64,000 nt of DNA from an uncultured Cellvibrionales bacterium. Lineage in GTDB: Bacteria; Pseudomonadota; Gammaproteobacteria; Pseudomonadales; Cellvibrionaceae. Below the pieces are notes generated by a model. The model was not told the origin of the DNA. It saw nothing but the letters and a program-made list of their open reading frames with translations, and did no database searches. Shown in pieces: positions 19,005 to 26,557 of this stretch. Position numbers and translations under genes: made by a program. Positions within the stretch are counted from its first letter, which is position 1. The number at the start of each line of letters is the position of its first letter. Location of the stretch: NCBI GenBank assembly GCA_913020115.1, contig CAJWBQ010000002.1:124001-188000 (forward strand), read 5' to 3'.

Positions 19005-19382
19005 TTAAATTGGCATATTCATAACATCGCGATAAGCATCAACCAATTTGTTACGAACCTGCAACATAGCCTGAAAAGAGACGCTAGCTTTTTGCGATGC
19101 CACCATGACTTCGGTTATGTCCACGTCAGGGTCGCCGCGCTGGTAAGCTGTTTGCAATGCACCGGAAGCTTTAGATGTTTCGTTTACTTTATTGACGGCC
19201 TGCGCCATTAAGTCGCCAAAGGCGGGGGTTTTATTGTCACCCCCCACTTCCACTCCCGCTCGCGTTCTGAGCTCAGAAATGTCTTTGGAGGCAATGCCTT
19301 CAACGCCGTTGAACGCCTGAGTGTTAGACTTAATAGAGCGCATTTCTACCATTAAGCGATTAATATCAACTCGACCTGTCAT
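19005..19382 (-). CDS. fliE: Flagellar hook-basal body protein FliE
   Basis: Joins the MS-ring to the rod. The 125-residue product has the diagnostic C-terminal half: FGDLMAQAVNKVNE, GDPDVDITEVMVASQKAS and FQAMLQVRNKLVDAYRDVMNMPI. It is the first gene of the fliEFGHIJ operon, with a sigma-54 promoter at 19474-19489 and a leader of about 80 bases. Confidence 0.97.
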   Translation of the reverse strand: MTGRVDINRLMVEMRSIKSNTQAFNGVEGIASKDISELRTRAGVEVGGDNKTPAFGDLMAQAVNKVNETSKASGALQTAYQRGDPDVDITEVMVASQKASVSFQAMLQVRNKLVDAYRDVMNMPI

Positions 19383-19473
19383 GTTCTTCTTCCGATCATT
19401 TAGTGAACACGTGATGTACGTGCGACAAAAAATTGGCTTTTCTAGAGCGAATATTTCGCTTTAGAACAGGTGT

Positions 19474-19489
19474 TGCATAAAGTGGGCCA
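19474..19489 (-). promoter_or_regulatory. Sigma-54 promoter of the fliE operon
   Basis: Minus-strand TGGCCCACTTTATGCA has TGGC at -24 and TGCA at -12 with exact ten-base GG-GC spacing. The A before TGC departs from TTGC. In Pseudomonas and Vibrio the fliE operon is class III, controlled by RpoN with FleR/FlrC. Confidence 0.78.
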
Positions 19490-19570
19490 ATAATTGCCGG
19501 ACACTTGCCGGGGCGGCAGAGAGTTGCCGATGAGGAGCTTATGTGTGGGTTTTTCGAGGGGGAAAAAATT

Positions 19571-19606
19571 AAGGGGCGCGCTGCCAAATTTCACAACGCG
19601 CCCCTT
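19571..19606. terminator. Bidirectional intrinsic terminator
   Basis: AAGGGGCGCG (19571-19580) pairs perfectly with CGCGCCCCTT (19597-19606) over ten base pairs with a 16-base loop. On the minus strand it follows the small gene at 19629-19814 and is followed by AATTTTTT; on the plus strand it is followed by TTTTT. It isolates the small gene from the fliE operon. Confidence 0.88.
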
Positions 19607-19628
19607 TTTGATGTCAACGAGCGTGTAG

Positions 19629-19814
19629 CTACATTTCCATCTCTAGGTCAAAATCAAACTCTCGTGTTTCACGAGCTACACGCATTTCTTCTAGACGGTC
19701 CTCGAGGCGACGACGATCGTCCAATACGGCTTTGTCTTTAACCACTTTTGCTTCGGCCGCTGCTTTCTTGGCGCTAAGTTTTCCGTTAACTGTTGTTTTT
19801 TTAATTTTTGTCAT
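19629..19814 (-). CDS. Small charged protein, possibly PA3496 family
   Basis: A 61-residue protein with a Lys/Ala-rich N-terminal half and a highly charged helical C-terminal half (RRRLEDRLEEMRVARETREF), ending in acidic FDFDLEMEM. The C-terminal pattern resembles the short PA3496-type proteins of Gammaproteobacteria, annotated as putative envelope-integrity proteins, but I recognise this only from memory of the motif. Evidence that it is a real gene: an AAGGGA ribosome site before ATG, a sigma-70-like promoter at 19937-19965 and a strong terminator right behind it. It lies between fleR and fliE as an independent unit. Function unknown. Confidence 0.62.
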   Translation of the reverse strand: MTKIKKTTVNGKLSAKKAAAEAKVVKDKAVLDDRRRLEDRLEEMRVARETREFDFDLEMEM

Positions 19815-19936
19815 ACCGATATCCCTTTGACCATTGCAATCTTCGATATATTTCTTACCGTGCAGCGAGCTATACCCACTGAGGCCACACTCTTAACATT
19901 CCTATTCTTATAATCATTAAGAAGCGCTTGCTCAGC

Positions 19937-19965
19937 AAAATATACGGGTCTGAGCCTGTCGTCAA
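19937..19965 (-). promoter_or_regulatory. Possible sigma-70 promoter of the small gene
   Basis: On the minus strand TTGACG (19965-19960) and TATTTT (19942-19937) are separated by 17 bases. The expected leader to the ATG at 19814 is about 115 bases. A weak CCTC/GAGG hairpin just upstream, behind the fleR stop, could separate it from fleR. Confidence 0.42.
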
Positions 19966-19984
19966 GCCTCTAGGCCGAGGTAAA

Positions 19985-21430
19985 TTACTCTACCTCGTAA
20001 CCCTGTTCGCGTAATTTAGCGACTTTATAGCGCAAAGTACGGGCACTAATACCCAATTTCTCAGCCGTGTGCTTGCGGCTGCCTCGCTCTTGTTTGAGGG
20101 TATTCACAATAATTTCAAATTCTCGCTGCTTCAAATCATCCCCCAACACAGGGCTTGAAGCTAAGCTGTCCAGTGTTTCATGAGCTGGGCTCTCCAGAGC
20201 CTCCGGATGTGTGCCCTGCTCGGCAGTTTGCGACTCACTTGCCATCACCGCTTGACCCAGTGAAGCCCAGCCGTCACCCAAGCCCAAATCTTCGGCTTGA
20301 ATACGAGTGCCCATCTGCAAGATCAATGCACGCTGCATAACGTTGTCTAATTCACGAACATTGCCCGGCCAGTTATAAGCGAGCAATGCTTGATTCGCCG
20401 ACACATCCAAACACACACCATTGCGCATTTGCTTTTGCGCGTGACGAGCCAACAAACGCTGTGCCAGAGGCAAAATATCTTCGGTTCGCTCACGCAGAGG
20501 CGCCCACTGCAAGGGCAGCACACTAAGTCGGTAATATAAATCTTCCCGGAATCTACCACTCGCAACTTGTTGGCGCATGTCTCGGTTAGAGGTTGCGATC
20601 ACTCGCACATCTAACTTGATGGTTTTTCGGCCACCGAGGCGCTCTACTTCACGCTCCTGTAGGACACGCAGCAACTTAGCTTGCAAGCCCATATCCATTT
20701 CAGAAATTTCATCCAGCAACAGAGTGCCGCCATTGGCCTGCTCAAATTTACCCGGCGCACTACTATGAGCGCCGGTGTATGCGCCCTTTTCATGACCAAA
20801 CAACATGGCCTCCAACATATTTTCTGGAATTGCGGCGCAGTTTATCGCTATAAACGGCCTGCGCGCGCGCGGCGAGTGATTGTGGATGTATCGTGCCAAC
20901 ACCTCTTTACCGGTGCCTGACTCACCCACAACAAGAACCGTAGAATCAGCTTGAGCCATTCGCCGTGCGAGTTGTAATAATTGCTGACTGCCAGGAGCAC
21001 TTGCCACTGGCTCGTCACTGTCAGCACTAGCGCCGTCACCCACATAACGAGCAACAGTCTCGAGCAATACATGGCCTTCAAAGGGTTTCACCAAGTAGTC
21101 GACCGCGCCCTCGCGCATCGCTTCAACCGACTGGCTGATACTGGCGTAAGCTGTGATTAACAGCATTGGAATTTGGGGATACTGCTCTTTAACCTGTCGC
21201 AGTAAATCGTGGCCACTCATAGCCCCCATGTTGACGTCTGAGACAATCATTGCAATATCGCTGTGTAAAGCCAGCAGTTTCAGCGCTTCTTCTGCGCAAT
21301 TGGCGGCAAGCACATCGTAATCTGCCAAAAGTAAGGTATCGCTAAGCGCCTCGCGTAAATCATTGTCGTCTTCAACCACAAGAATCTTAATTGCAATATC
21401 TGGCTGGGAGTCTAGTGCTGCAAGTGCCAT
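19985..21430 (-). CDS. fleR: Sigma-54 response regulator FleR (FlrC)
   Basis: Enhancer-binding activator of class III flagellar promoters, partner of FleS. The 481-residue protein has a receiver with D65 and K115, an AAA+ domain with Walker A GESGTGKE at 169-176, the sigma-54 contact loop as GAYTGA at 216-221 (Tyr in place of the commoner Phe) and an arginine-finger region. A C-terminal Fis-type helix-turn-helix contains HTAEKLGISARTLRYK. It lies 54 bases after fleS. By analogy it should act on the fliE, flgF, fliK and flagellin promoters seen here. Confidence 0.95.
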   Translation of the reverse strand: MALAALDSQPDIAIKILVVEDDNDLREALSDTLLLADYDVLAANCAEEALKLLALHSDIAMIVSDVNMGAMSGHDLLRQVKEQYPQIPMLLITAYASISQSVEAMREGAVDYLVKPFEGHVLLETVARYVGDGASADSDEPVASAPGSQQLLQLARRMAQADSTVLVVGESGTGKEVLARYIHNHSPRARRPFIAINCAAIPENMLEAMLFGHEKGAYTGAHSSAPGKFEQANGGTLLLDEISEMDMGLQAKLLRVLQEREVERLGGRKTIKLDVRVIATSNRDMRQQVASGRFREDLYYRLSVLPLQWAPLRERTEDILPLAQRLLARHAQKQMRNGVCLDVSANQALLAYNWPGNVRELDNVMQRALILQMGTRIQAEDLGLGDGWASLGQAVMASESQTAEQGTHPEALESPAHETLDSLASSPVLGDDLKQREFEIIVNTLKQERGSRKHTAEKLGISARTLRYKVAKLREQGYEVE

Positions 21431-21484
21431 GGTTTACCTCTTGTGGATCAATAAAATATAAAAAAATGAATGACTAAATGAGCC

Positions 21485-22708
21485 TTAGGCGGCCGATTTG
21501 GTGTATTTTTGCTGTAGGCTCTGCAAGGGCGGCGAAGCGCTAGCAAAGTCAGTAAGCGGCAAAACTAAGGTGGCACTGGTGCCTTTTTCGGCCTGCGAGC
21601 GAAGCACAAACTTGCCGTGATGCGCTTTGGCTACCGCTTGTACCACGGCAAGGCCCAAGCCCGTACCCTGAGGCTTTGTCGTGACAAAAAGATCACTGAC
21701 CGTCGACATCATGTCTTCCGCAATACCAGGACCATTATCTAATACGCTAATCGCCAGGCGATCTTGTGTTAAAAAGGCGAAGCGAATGTGAATTCTCGCC
21801 TCGCCGTCCACGGCCTGAATCGCATTGTTCACTAAATTAATAAGCGCACCGGTTAAGGCTTCGCGATGACACTGAATAAAGCGATCGCCACAATCGTTGC
21901 GCCAGGTGCAGTGCGCACGCGCGCTGTCCACAGCCACTTCAATTTCCTCTTCTAAAGTTTGCTGCAATTCGTTAATGCTGATCCAATCATTGAGCGGTAA
22001 CTCGCCTTTCACAAACAGCAGCATGTCTTGCACCTGCCGCTCCATATGGTTGAGTCGGCGCAGCAACTTCTCTGAAAACTGCTGACGTTTATCTTGGTTA
22101 ATTTTATTGCTGCACAAGTGACCGGCATACAGCATGGCCGCTGACAAGGGAGTGCGAATTTGGTGAGCCAGAGCCGAAACCATTTTCCCTAATGCAGACA
22201 AGCGCTCATGACGACTCAATTCGCCTTGCAAGCGCCGTGTCTCTGTTTGGTCTGTGAGAAGGATGATTTGCCCGTCTTTTTGCAGAGAGCGTGTGGCAAT
22301 GCTGATACGGCGACCATCGCGGGTGGATACTTCATGACCGTCATCCTGACGGGGCGCAAAACAGCGCGCGTTGACATCACGCCATTGCTCACCCTCTAAG
22401 GGCTCACCTAACATTTCCCGCGCCGCAGGGTTGCACTCAGTCACACGACCTTTCGCATCGAGCACTACTACTCCACCGGGCAAAAAGTTCAACAAACTTT
22501 CTAAGCGGTTGGCAATGCGTTCTTTTTCCGCCAGTTCTTCATAGCGCTGGGCGGTAACCGTGTTTAACTCTTGGTTGAGTTCACTAACGCGATTTTCCAA
22601 CACATGATAAGACTCAGCCAATTGCTGAGACATAGTATTAAACTGGGCAAATGCCGACTGCAGCTCTGCACCATTATTAGGTGCAGTATCCAGCGTGAGC
22701 TCGGGCAT
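21485..22708 (-). CDS. fleS: Sensor histidine kinase FleS (FlrB)
   Basis: Cytoplasmic kinase that phosphorylates FleR. There is no membrane segment in its 407 residues, as in FleS/FlrB. An N-terminal coiled coil (about 25-70) is followed by a PAS domain (about 72-160). The dimerisation helix has phospho-acceptor H182 in SALAHQIRTPLSA. The HATPase has the N-box ALINLVNNAIQAV and glycine motifs DNGPGI and GTGLGLAV. A near-perfect sigma-54 promoter at 22767-22782 precedes it, matching the class II position of fleSR in Pseudomonas. Confidence 0.95.
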   Translation of the reverse strand: MPELTLDTAPNNGAELQSAFAQFNTMSQQLAESYHVLENRVSELNQELNTVTAQRYEELAEKERIANRLESLLNFLPGGVVVLDAKGRVTECNPAAREMLGEPLEGEQWRDVNARCFAPRQDDGHEVSTRDGRRISIATRSLQKDGQIILLTDQTETRRLQGELSRHERLSALGKMVSALAHQIRTPLSAAMLYAGHLCSNKINQDKRQQFSEKLLRRLNHMERQVQDMLLFVKGELPLNDWISINELQQTLEEEIEVAVDSARAHCTWRNDCGDRFIQCHREALTGALINLVNNAIQAVDGEARIHIRFAFLTQDRLAISVLDNGPGIAEDMMSTVSDLFVTTKPQGTGLGLAVVQAVAKAHHGKFVLRSQAEKGTSATLVLPLTDFASASPPLQSLQQKYTKSAA

Positions 22709-22766
22709 AAAAGAACATCCTCTTTAACGTCAATAAACCAACGGTTACTTACATAAAAGAGGTAAT

Positions 22767-22782
22767 TGCAAAGGTAGTGCCA
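22767..22782 (-). promoter_or_regulatory. Sigma-54 promoter of fleSR
   Basis: Minus-strand TGGCACTACCTTTGCA matches TGGCACG-N4-TTGCA at all but one consensus position, with exact spacing. It lies 59 bases before the fleS start and between the fleQ stop and fleS, so fleSR can be activated by FleQ independently of fleQ transcription. Confidence 0.92.
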
Positions 22783-22816
22783 ACTACCCGTCAAAGAGGA
22801 AGAAAAGCGGCAAGAA

Positions 22817-24262
22817 TTAGCCGCGCTGAAGTTCGTACTTGCGCATTTTTTCCACGAGCGTGGTGCGCCTAATTGAGAGACGGTCTGCGGCGCGAGCTAC
22901 CACACCACCGGCGTCGTCCAGCGCCTGTTGAATCAAACTGCGCTCGAGGTTGGTAAGGTATTCTTTGAGGTCAATTCCGGACTCTGGCAACAAGGTGGTA
23001 TCGGACACATTCGCCATGTTCGTGTGAGTTTCCAATGCCGATTCCGCCTGTGCCTGATCAAGCACGTCATCATCTATCTCGATGTGCTGGTATTTTGCAG
23101 GTAATTCCTGCACGCCCACCACCCCACTGGGGTTCATGATAGCCATGCGCTCTACCAAATTCGCCAGCTCCCGTACATTGCCTGACCATGGGTGCTTACA
23201 GAGAGACATGATGGCGGCCGAATTGAAGCGTGTACTTCCCCGCTTCTCTGCCTCCATACGTTTTACGAGCTCATTAATCAGTAAAGGAATATCATCGGTG
23301 CGTTCACGCAAGGACGGCATTTCAATGGGGAATACATTTAAGCGATAATAAAGATCTTCGCGGAACGTGCCCTCTACTATCATATTTTCCAAGTCGCGAT
23401 GAGTAGCGGCAATAATTCGTACATTGGTTGAAATGGTTTTATTACCGCCCACTCTCTCAAAGCAGCGCTCTTGTAATACGCGTAGAATTTTAACCTGCAT
23501 GTTCAGTGGCATATCGCCAATTTCATCCAGAAACAGAGTGCCGCCTTCGGCCATTTCGAAACGGCCAGCACGAGTGCTGATGGCGCCAGTAAACGCCCCT
23601 TTCTCATGCCCAAACAATTCACTCTCAAGCAGCTCTGCCGCAATTGCACCGCAGTTTACGGGCACAAAGGGGCTTTCGCGACGACTGGAGGCCATATGCA
23701 GGTTGCGAGCAACGACCTCTTTACCGGTGCCAGATTCACCCGTGATAAGCACCGACACTTCTTTGTCAGCGACTTGCGACATCATTTCGCGAATCACCTG
23801 CACCTGTCGGCTGCCACCCACCAGAGTGCGAAACAATAAGACTGGCGGCCGCCCCGACTGAGCTACGCCTGCGCGTAAGTCTTGAGCTTCTCGATAGCGC
23901 CCTGCTATGTGAAGAATATTTAGTAGCGCGTGGTAATCAGGCAGACTATCGACTGCGGCAATGATTTGCTCACTGTGCTCGCATTCCTTGTCCGGGACCT
24001 CACCAATCATCATTACCGGCAAATGGGGGTTGCCCTTGCTGATATCGCCCAAGCGCTCAGTGGCAGAGCCCTCATCAGCACACTGGCCCAGCACTACTAA
24101 ACGAACATTGTTATCATCACTGGCGATGGCTCCGGTAAAAGTAGACCATTCATCGAAGCCCGCTGCTAGCGGCGCTTCACCCAAACTATTGAGTACCGCG
24201 CAAACCTCTTGTCGGCGAGTTTGGTTGTCATCGAGAATTAGAATACTTGCGCTTTGCCACAT
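22817..24262 (-). CDS. fleQ: Flagellar master regulator FleQ (FlrA)
   Basis: Sigma-54 activator at the top of the flagellar hierarchy. I start it at ATG 24262 (MWQSASILILDDN), which aligns with the MWRETK start of Pseudomonas FleQ; an alternative ATG at 24298 with AAAGAG would add 12 residues. The N-terminal receiver is degenerate, with no acceptor Asp after the LVVLG strand, as in FleQ. The c-di-GMP contact motif LFRS of Pseudomonas is LFRT here (143-146). Walker A is GESGTGKE near 175-182 and the sigma-54 loop is a canonical GAFTGA (222-227). A Fis-type HTH ends the 481-residue protein (AADRLSIRRTTLVEKMRK). Confidence 0.94.
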   Translation of the reverse strand: MWQSASILILDDNQTRRQEVCAVLNSLGEAPLAAGFDEWSTFTGAIASDDNNVRLVVLGQCADEGSATERLGDISKGNPHLPVMMIGEVPDKECEHSEQIIAAVDSLPDYHALLNILHIAGRYREAQDLRAGVAQSGRPPVLLFRTLVGGSRQVQVIREMMSQVADKEVSVLITGESGTGKEVVARNLHMASSRRESPFVPVNCGAIAAELLESELFGHEKGAFTGAISTRAGRFEMAEGGTLFLDEIGDMPLNMQVKILRVLQERCFERVGGNKTISTNVRIIAATHRDLENMIVEGTFREDLYYRLNVFPIEMPSLRERTDDIPLLINELVKRMEAEKRGSTRFNSAAIMSLCKHPWSGNVRELANLVERMAIMNPSGVVGVQELPAKYQHIEIDDDVLDQAQAESALETHTNMANVSDTTLLPESGIDLKEYLTNLERSLIQQALDDAGGVVARAADRLSIRRTTLVEKMRKYELQRG

Positions 24263-24296
24263 AAAACGGACTACCTTAGAAGGGCTTTTATTGTTC

Positions 24297-24324
24297 ATTG
24301 ACAACACTCTTTCATGTTGTCAAT
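24297..24324. repeat. Perfect palindrome at the fleQ start region
   Basis: ATTGACAACA (24297-24306) and TGTTGTCAAT (24315-24324) form a perfect ten-base inverted repeat around an 8-base spacer. It overlaps the alternative ATG at 24298 and its ribosome site, and lies 35-62 bases upstream of the chosen fleQ start. It could be an operator for a repressor of fleQ or a leader hairpin that hides the ribosome site. Confidence 0.6.
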
Positions 24325-24478
24325 TAGCTGACTGAGCTTGATTAAACAGTAGACACCGTCGTGCCAACAGTCAAAGAAATGACGGCTTAGTTTAGCGAAT
24401 AGATGAGGATTTACAAGACATTATTGAAGTTTCGGGGGGCTTAAAAATCACCCAAGAAAGTCAAAAAACAACCAAATA

Positions 24479-24859
24479 TTAAGGACTTATGTCATCCCAG
24501 CCCGATTTAATCGTAAGTAGCAGCTCGCTGACTTCCGCAAGCCCCTCCCCTTCGTTCTGCGCGTGCGCCTCAAGCAAGCGACGCTGCATATATTCGTAGA
24601 GTCTATCCAAATCGTAGGGCAAGGTATTGCCACCTTCAGGCTTGAGGCTGTCGCGCAGGCCTGACACTATGTTGATGGCACGGGTAATCCGCTCGCCCTT
24701 TACAACAATGTGTCCACGGGTCATTGCCCCCTGCGCTTCGGCAATGGCACTCAGTGCACCTTCAAGTAACATTTGGATTAAGCGATGCGGAGATGCATCA
24801 TCGACGCGAGATTTCAGCTCAAGCTGTTTATAGGCATCTAGCTTTTTTTGGTTCGACAC
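24479..24859 (-). CDS. fliS: Flagellin export chaperone FliS, copy 1
   Basis: Cytoplasmic chaperone that binds the C-terminus of flagellin and prevents early polymerisation. The 126-residue protein has FliS signatures: DDASPHRLIQMLLEGAL near 19-35, VKGERITRAINIVSGLRDSL and YDLDRLYEYMQRRLLEAH. It starts with GTG. It lies 26 bases after fliT and probably shares the sigma-28 promoter at 25180-25206. It is one of three FliS proteins here (others at 25291-25665 and 38189-38566). Confidence 0.93.
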   Translation of the reverse strand: MSNQKKLDAYKQLELKSRVDDASPHRLIQMLLEGALSAIAEAQGAMTRGHIVVKGERITRAINIVSGLRDSLKPEGGNTLPYDLDRLYEYMQRRLLEAHAQNEGEGLAEVSELLLTIKSGWDDISP

Positions 24860-24885
24860 TGACAGTCACCCAACATGTGGATTAA

Positions 24886-25140
24886 TCAGTTAGAGGCTAG
24901 CTGTTCTACTTCCGCCTGGCAAGAGAGCACAAGCTGACGATACAGCTTTATAATTTGACCAAGCTCGCTGAGCAATACTGCGGGATCTCGAGAGGGATCG
25001 TCGGCCGCACAGGCCAAGGCGTCGCCTAACAGCGCATCTAAAGAACCCACACTCTGCCAATCTTTGTTGTCTAAAGCCTTCTGCAAGGTGCGACGACTGC
25101 GGCTTAGGCTCAATTGAGACTGGGGAACAATTACAGACAT
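24886..25140 (-). CDS. fliT: FliT-like flagellar chaperone
   Basis: A short helical protein of 84 residues between two fliS genes, the usual place of fliT. The stretch LQKALDNKDWQSVGSLDALLGD fits the FliT-like pattern of a helix with a Trp-containing turn, and LLSELGQIIKLYRQLV forms a second helix. FliT chaperones the filament cap FliD and in enterics inhibits FlhDC, which is not relevant here. AGAGG precedes the ATG. The call leans on position as well as sequence because FliT proteins are poorly conserved. Confidence 0.72.
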   Translation of the reverse strand: MSVIVPQSQLSLSRSRRTLQKALDNKDWQSVGSLDALLGDALACAADDPSRDPAVLLSELGQIIKLYRQLVLSCQAEVEQLASN

Positions 25141-25179
25141 GGGATACCTCTTTTAAGCAATGAAACAATCTTAAAAGAA

Positions 25180-25206
25180 ATAGCGGCGATTTGGGGGATT
25201 ACTTTA
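25180..25206 (-). promoter_or_regulatory. Sigma-28 promoter of fliT-fliS
   Basis: On the minus strand the -35 box is TAAAGTAA, the spacer is 11 bases and the -10 box is GCCGCTAT, close to TAAAGTTT-N11-GCCGATAA. It lies 40 bases before the fliT ATG and downstream of the terminator that follows the 25291-25665 fliS. Confidence 0.7.
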
Positions 25207-25239
25207 GCGCTGTCATTCAAAAACTCTAGAAAAATCAAA

Positions 25240-25265
25240 CGATGAGTACCTTTTAGCACTCATCG
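25240..25265 (-). terminator. Intrinsic terminator behind fliS copy 2
   Basis: CGATGAGT (25240-25247) pairs perfectly with ACTCATCG (25258-25265) over a ten-base loop; on the minus strand TTTGATTTTT follows. It starts 25 bases after the fliS stop at 25291 and separates this fliS from fliT-fliS. Confidence 0.8.
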
Positions 25266-25290
25266 CTGAAGATTCAACCACAGTACGTAC

Positions 25291-25665
25291 TTAAGCGACA
25301 GACATGCCTTCCCAGCCGTCACGCAGTTCAGCCAGCAACTTGCCTGTTTCCTGCAAGATTTCACCGCTGCTGTCTTCATGGGCCAGCTTTAAGCGGCCGT
25401 CCATGTACTCATATAGGTTATTTAAGTTTTCGGCGATTTCACCGCCTTTTTCAAGATCTAAGCTACAGCGCAAGCCATTGACGATGCCTACAACCTTAGT
25501 GATTAAGGCGTCGGTCTCAGTCGGCTGACCGCTAGACAAGCTCACTTGTGCTTGATCAATACGCTCAAGTGCGCCGTCAAACAAAAGTGAAATAACTTCA
25601 TAGGGAGAAAGGTCTTCAGCGCGCTCTTCCATTTCCACGGCCGCGCGGGTAACAGCAATTGACAT
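25291..25665 (-). CDS. fliS: Flagellin export chaperone FliS-like, copy 2
   Basis: FliS-family chaperone of 124 residues, diverged from the other two copies: DLSPYEVISLLFDGALERID replaces the usual SPHRLIQMLYEG pattern, but VVGIVNGLRCSLDLEKGGEIAENLNNLYEYM is clearly FliS-like. GAGGAA precedes the ATG. It has its own sigma-54 promoter at 25740-25755 and its own terminator at 25240-25265, so it is a monocistronic unit regulated differently from copy 1. The likely client is the sigma-54-controlled flagellin at 47109-50273, but this is inference. Confidence 0.88.
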   Translation of the reverse strand: MSIAVTRAAVEMEERAEDLSPYEVISLLFDGALERIDQAQVSLSSGQPTETDALITKVVGIVNGLRCSLDLEKGGEIAENLNNLYEYMDGRLKLAHEDSSGEILQETGKLLAELRDGWEGMSVA

Positions 25666-25739
25666 AGTGGTTTCCTCATCAGTTTAAAGGCCAAGCGCAG
25701 TGACAAATTATCGTCGCGCAAGGGTCTTAAATTGATAAC

Positions 25740-25755
25740 AGCATAAATAGTGCCA
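25740..25755 (-). promoter_or_regulatory. Sigma-54 promoter of fliS copy 2
   Basis: Minus-strand TGGCACTATTTATGCT: perfect TGGCAC, TGCT at -12, correct ten-base spacing, A instead of T before TGC. It lies 75 bases before the fliS ATG and only 30 bases from the divergent sigma-54 site at 25786-25801. Confidence 0.82.
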
Positions 25756-25785
25756 ACTTTATTTCGCACCTACCCAAGCAACGAA

Positions 25786-25801
25786 TGGCATGATCCCTGC
25801 T
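25786..25801 (+). promoter_or_regulatory. Sigma-54 promoter of the methyltransferase cassette
   Basis: Plus-strand TGGCATGATCCCTGCT has TGGCAT at -24, TGCT at -12 and exact spacing, with C for T before TGC. It lies 63 bases before the ATG of the first methyltransferase gene and back to back with the fliS promoter, which links this cassette to the flagellar regulon. Confidence 0.78.
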
Positions 25802-25864
25802 TATCACATACTATAATTAAAGCTCTGAACCAGAGAAAACAGTATCAAAATAGGTAACTAGGCT

Positions 25865-26554
25865 ATGCCCGACGATTCCGCTGATAATATTGCTCTCGAA
25901 GCCGAAGCTTATTTCAACCGAAATAAGAGAGACTCCAACGAGCAAACACTTGTCAATTCTTACCTTTTTCTCGAGCAATACGTAAAAAGTGAAAAAAGCC
26001 GATTTCTTGAGATCGGTTGCGGAGACGGAAAGAATGTTTACACCTTTACTTCAAAGTCGAACTGTCAATATCACGGGATCGACTTATCCAAAAGCGCAAT
26101 AAATGAGGCAAAAAAAACCTTCCCAAAACACTCCTTTGAGGTAGCAGGTGCAGATGAAATACCCTATGAAAATGGCTATTTTGACATCATCTATCTTGGG
26201 TTCTTTCTCTACCTAACTCCGATTGAGCAACTCACTCAGATAGTACAAGAGGTAGATCGCTGCCTAAAAGACGAGGGTTTTGTTGCAATCACTGACTTTG
26301 GCTGCCTGTTCCCCCACACAAAAGATTACCAACACATGCCTAGCCTCAAGCTACAAAAATACAATTTTGAGGCTATGTTTTGCGGATTCCCCCAATACAC
26401 ACTTATAGAAAAAAGAACCGATAGCGGTCAAGAACAATTGTTAAACCACCACCAATGGGTAACCACTAGCGTATTGCAAAAAAACAAAAAGGGATTCCCG
26501 CACTACCACACCGAAGGATCCATTACTGACCCCTATAACAACACGGGAACCTAA
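25865..26554 (+). CDS. Class I SAM-dependent methyltransferase, glycan-modification candidate
   Basis: A 229-residue methyltransferase. The SAM-binding motif I is LEIGCGDGKN (48-57), motif II is YHGIDLSKSAI, and the later YFDIIYLGFFLYL and LKDEGFVAITDFG follow the class I order. It is the first of three plus-strand genes with gaps of 3 and 2 bases, so they form one operon. The cassette is preceded by a sigma-54 promoter and sits between flagellin chaperone and nonulosonate genes. Its substrate is unknown; an O- or N-methylation of the flagellin sugar is the most reasonable guess. Base composition is AT-richer by eye than the fli genes, which fits acquisition by transfer. Confidence 0.8.
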   Translation: MPDDSADNIALEAEAYFNRNKRDSNEQTLVNSYLFLEQYVKSEKSRFLEIGCGDGKNVYTFTSKSNCQYHGIDLSKSAINEAKKTFPKHSFEVAGADEIPYENGYFDIIYLGFFLYLTPIEQLTQIVQEVDRCLKDEGFVAITDFGCLFPHTKDYQHMPSLKLQKYNFEAMFCGFPQYTLIEKRTDSGQEQLLNHHQWVTTSVLQKNKKGFPHYHTEGSITDPYNNTGT

Positions 26555-26557
26555 GCT

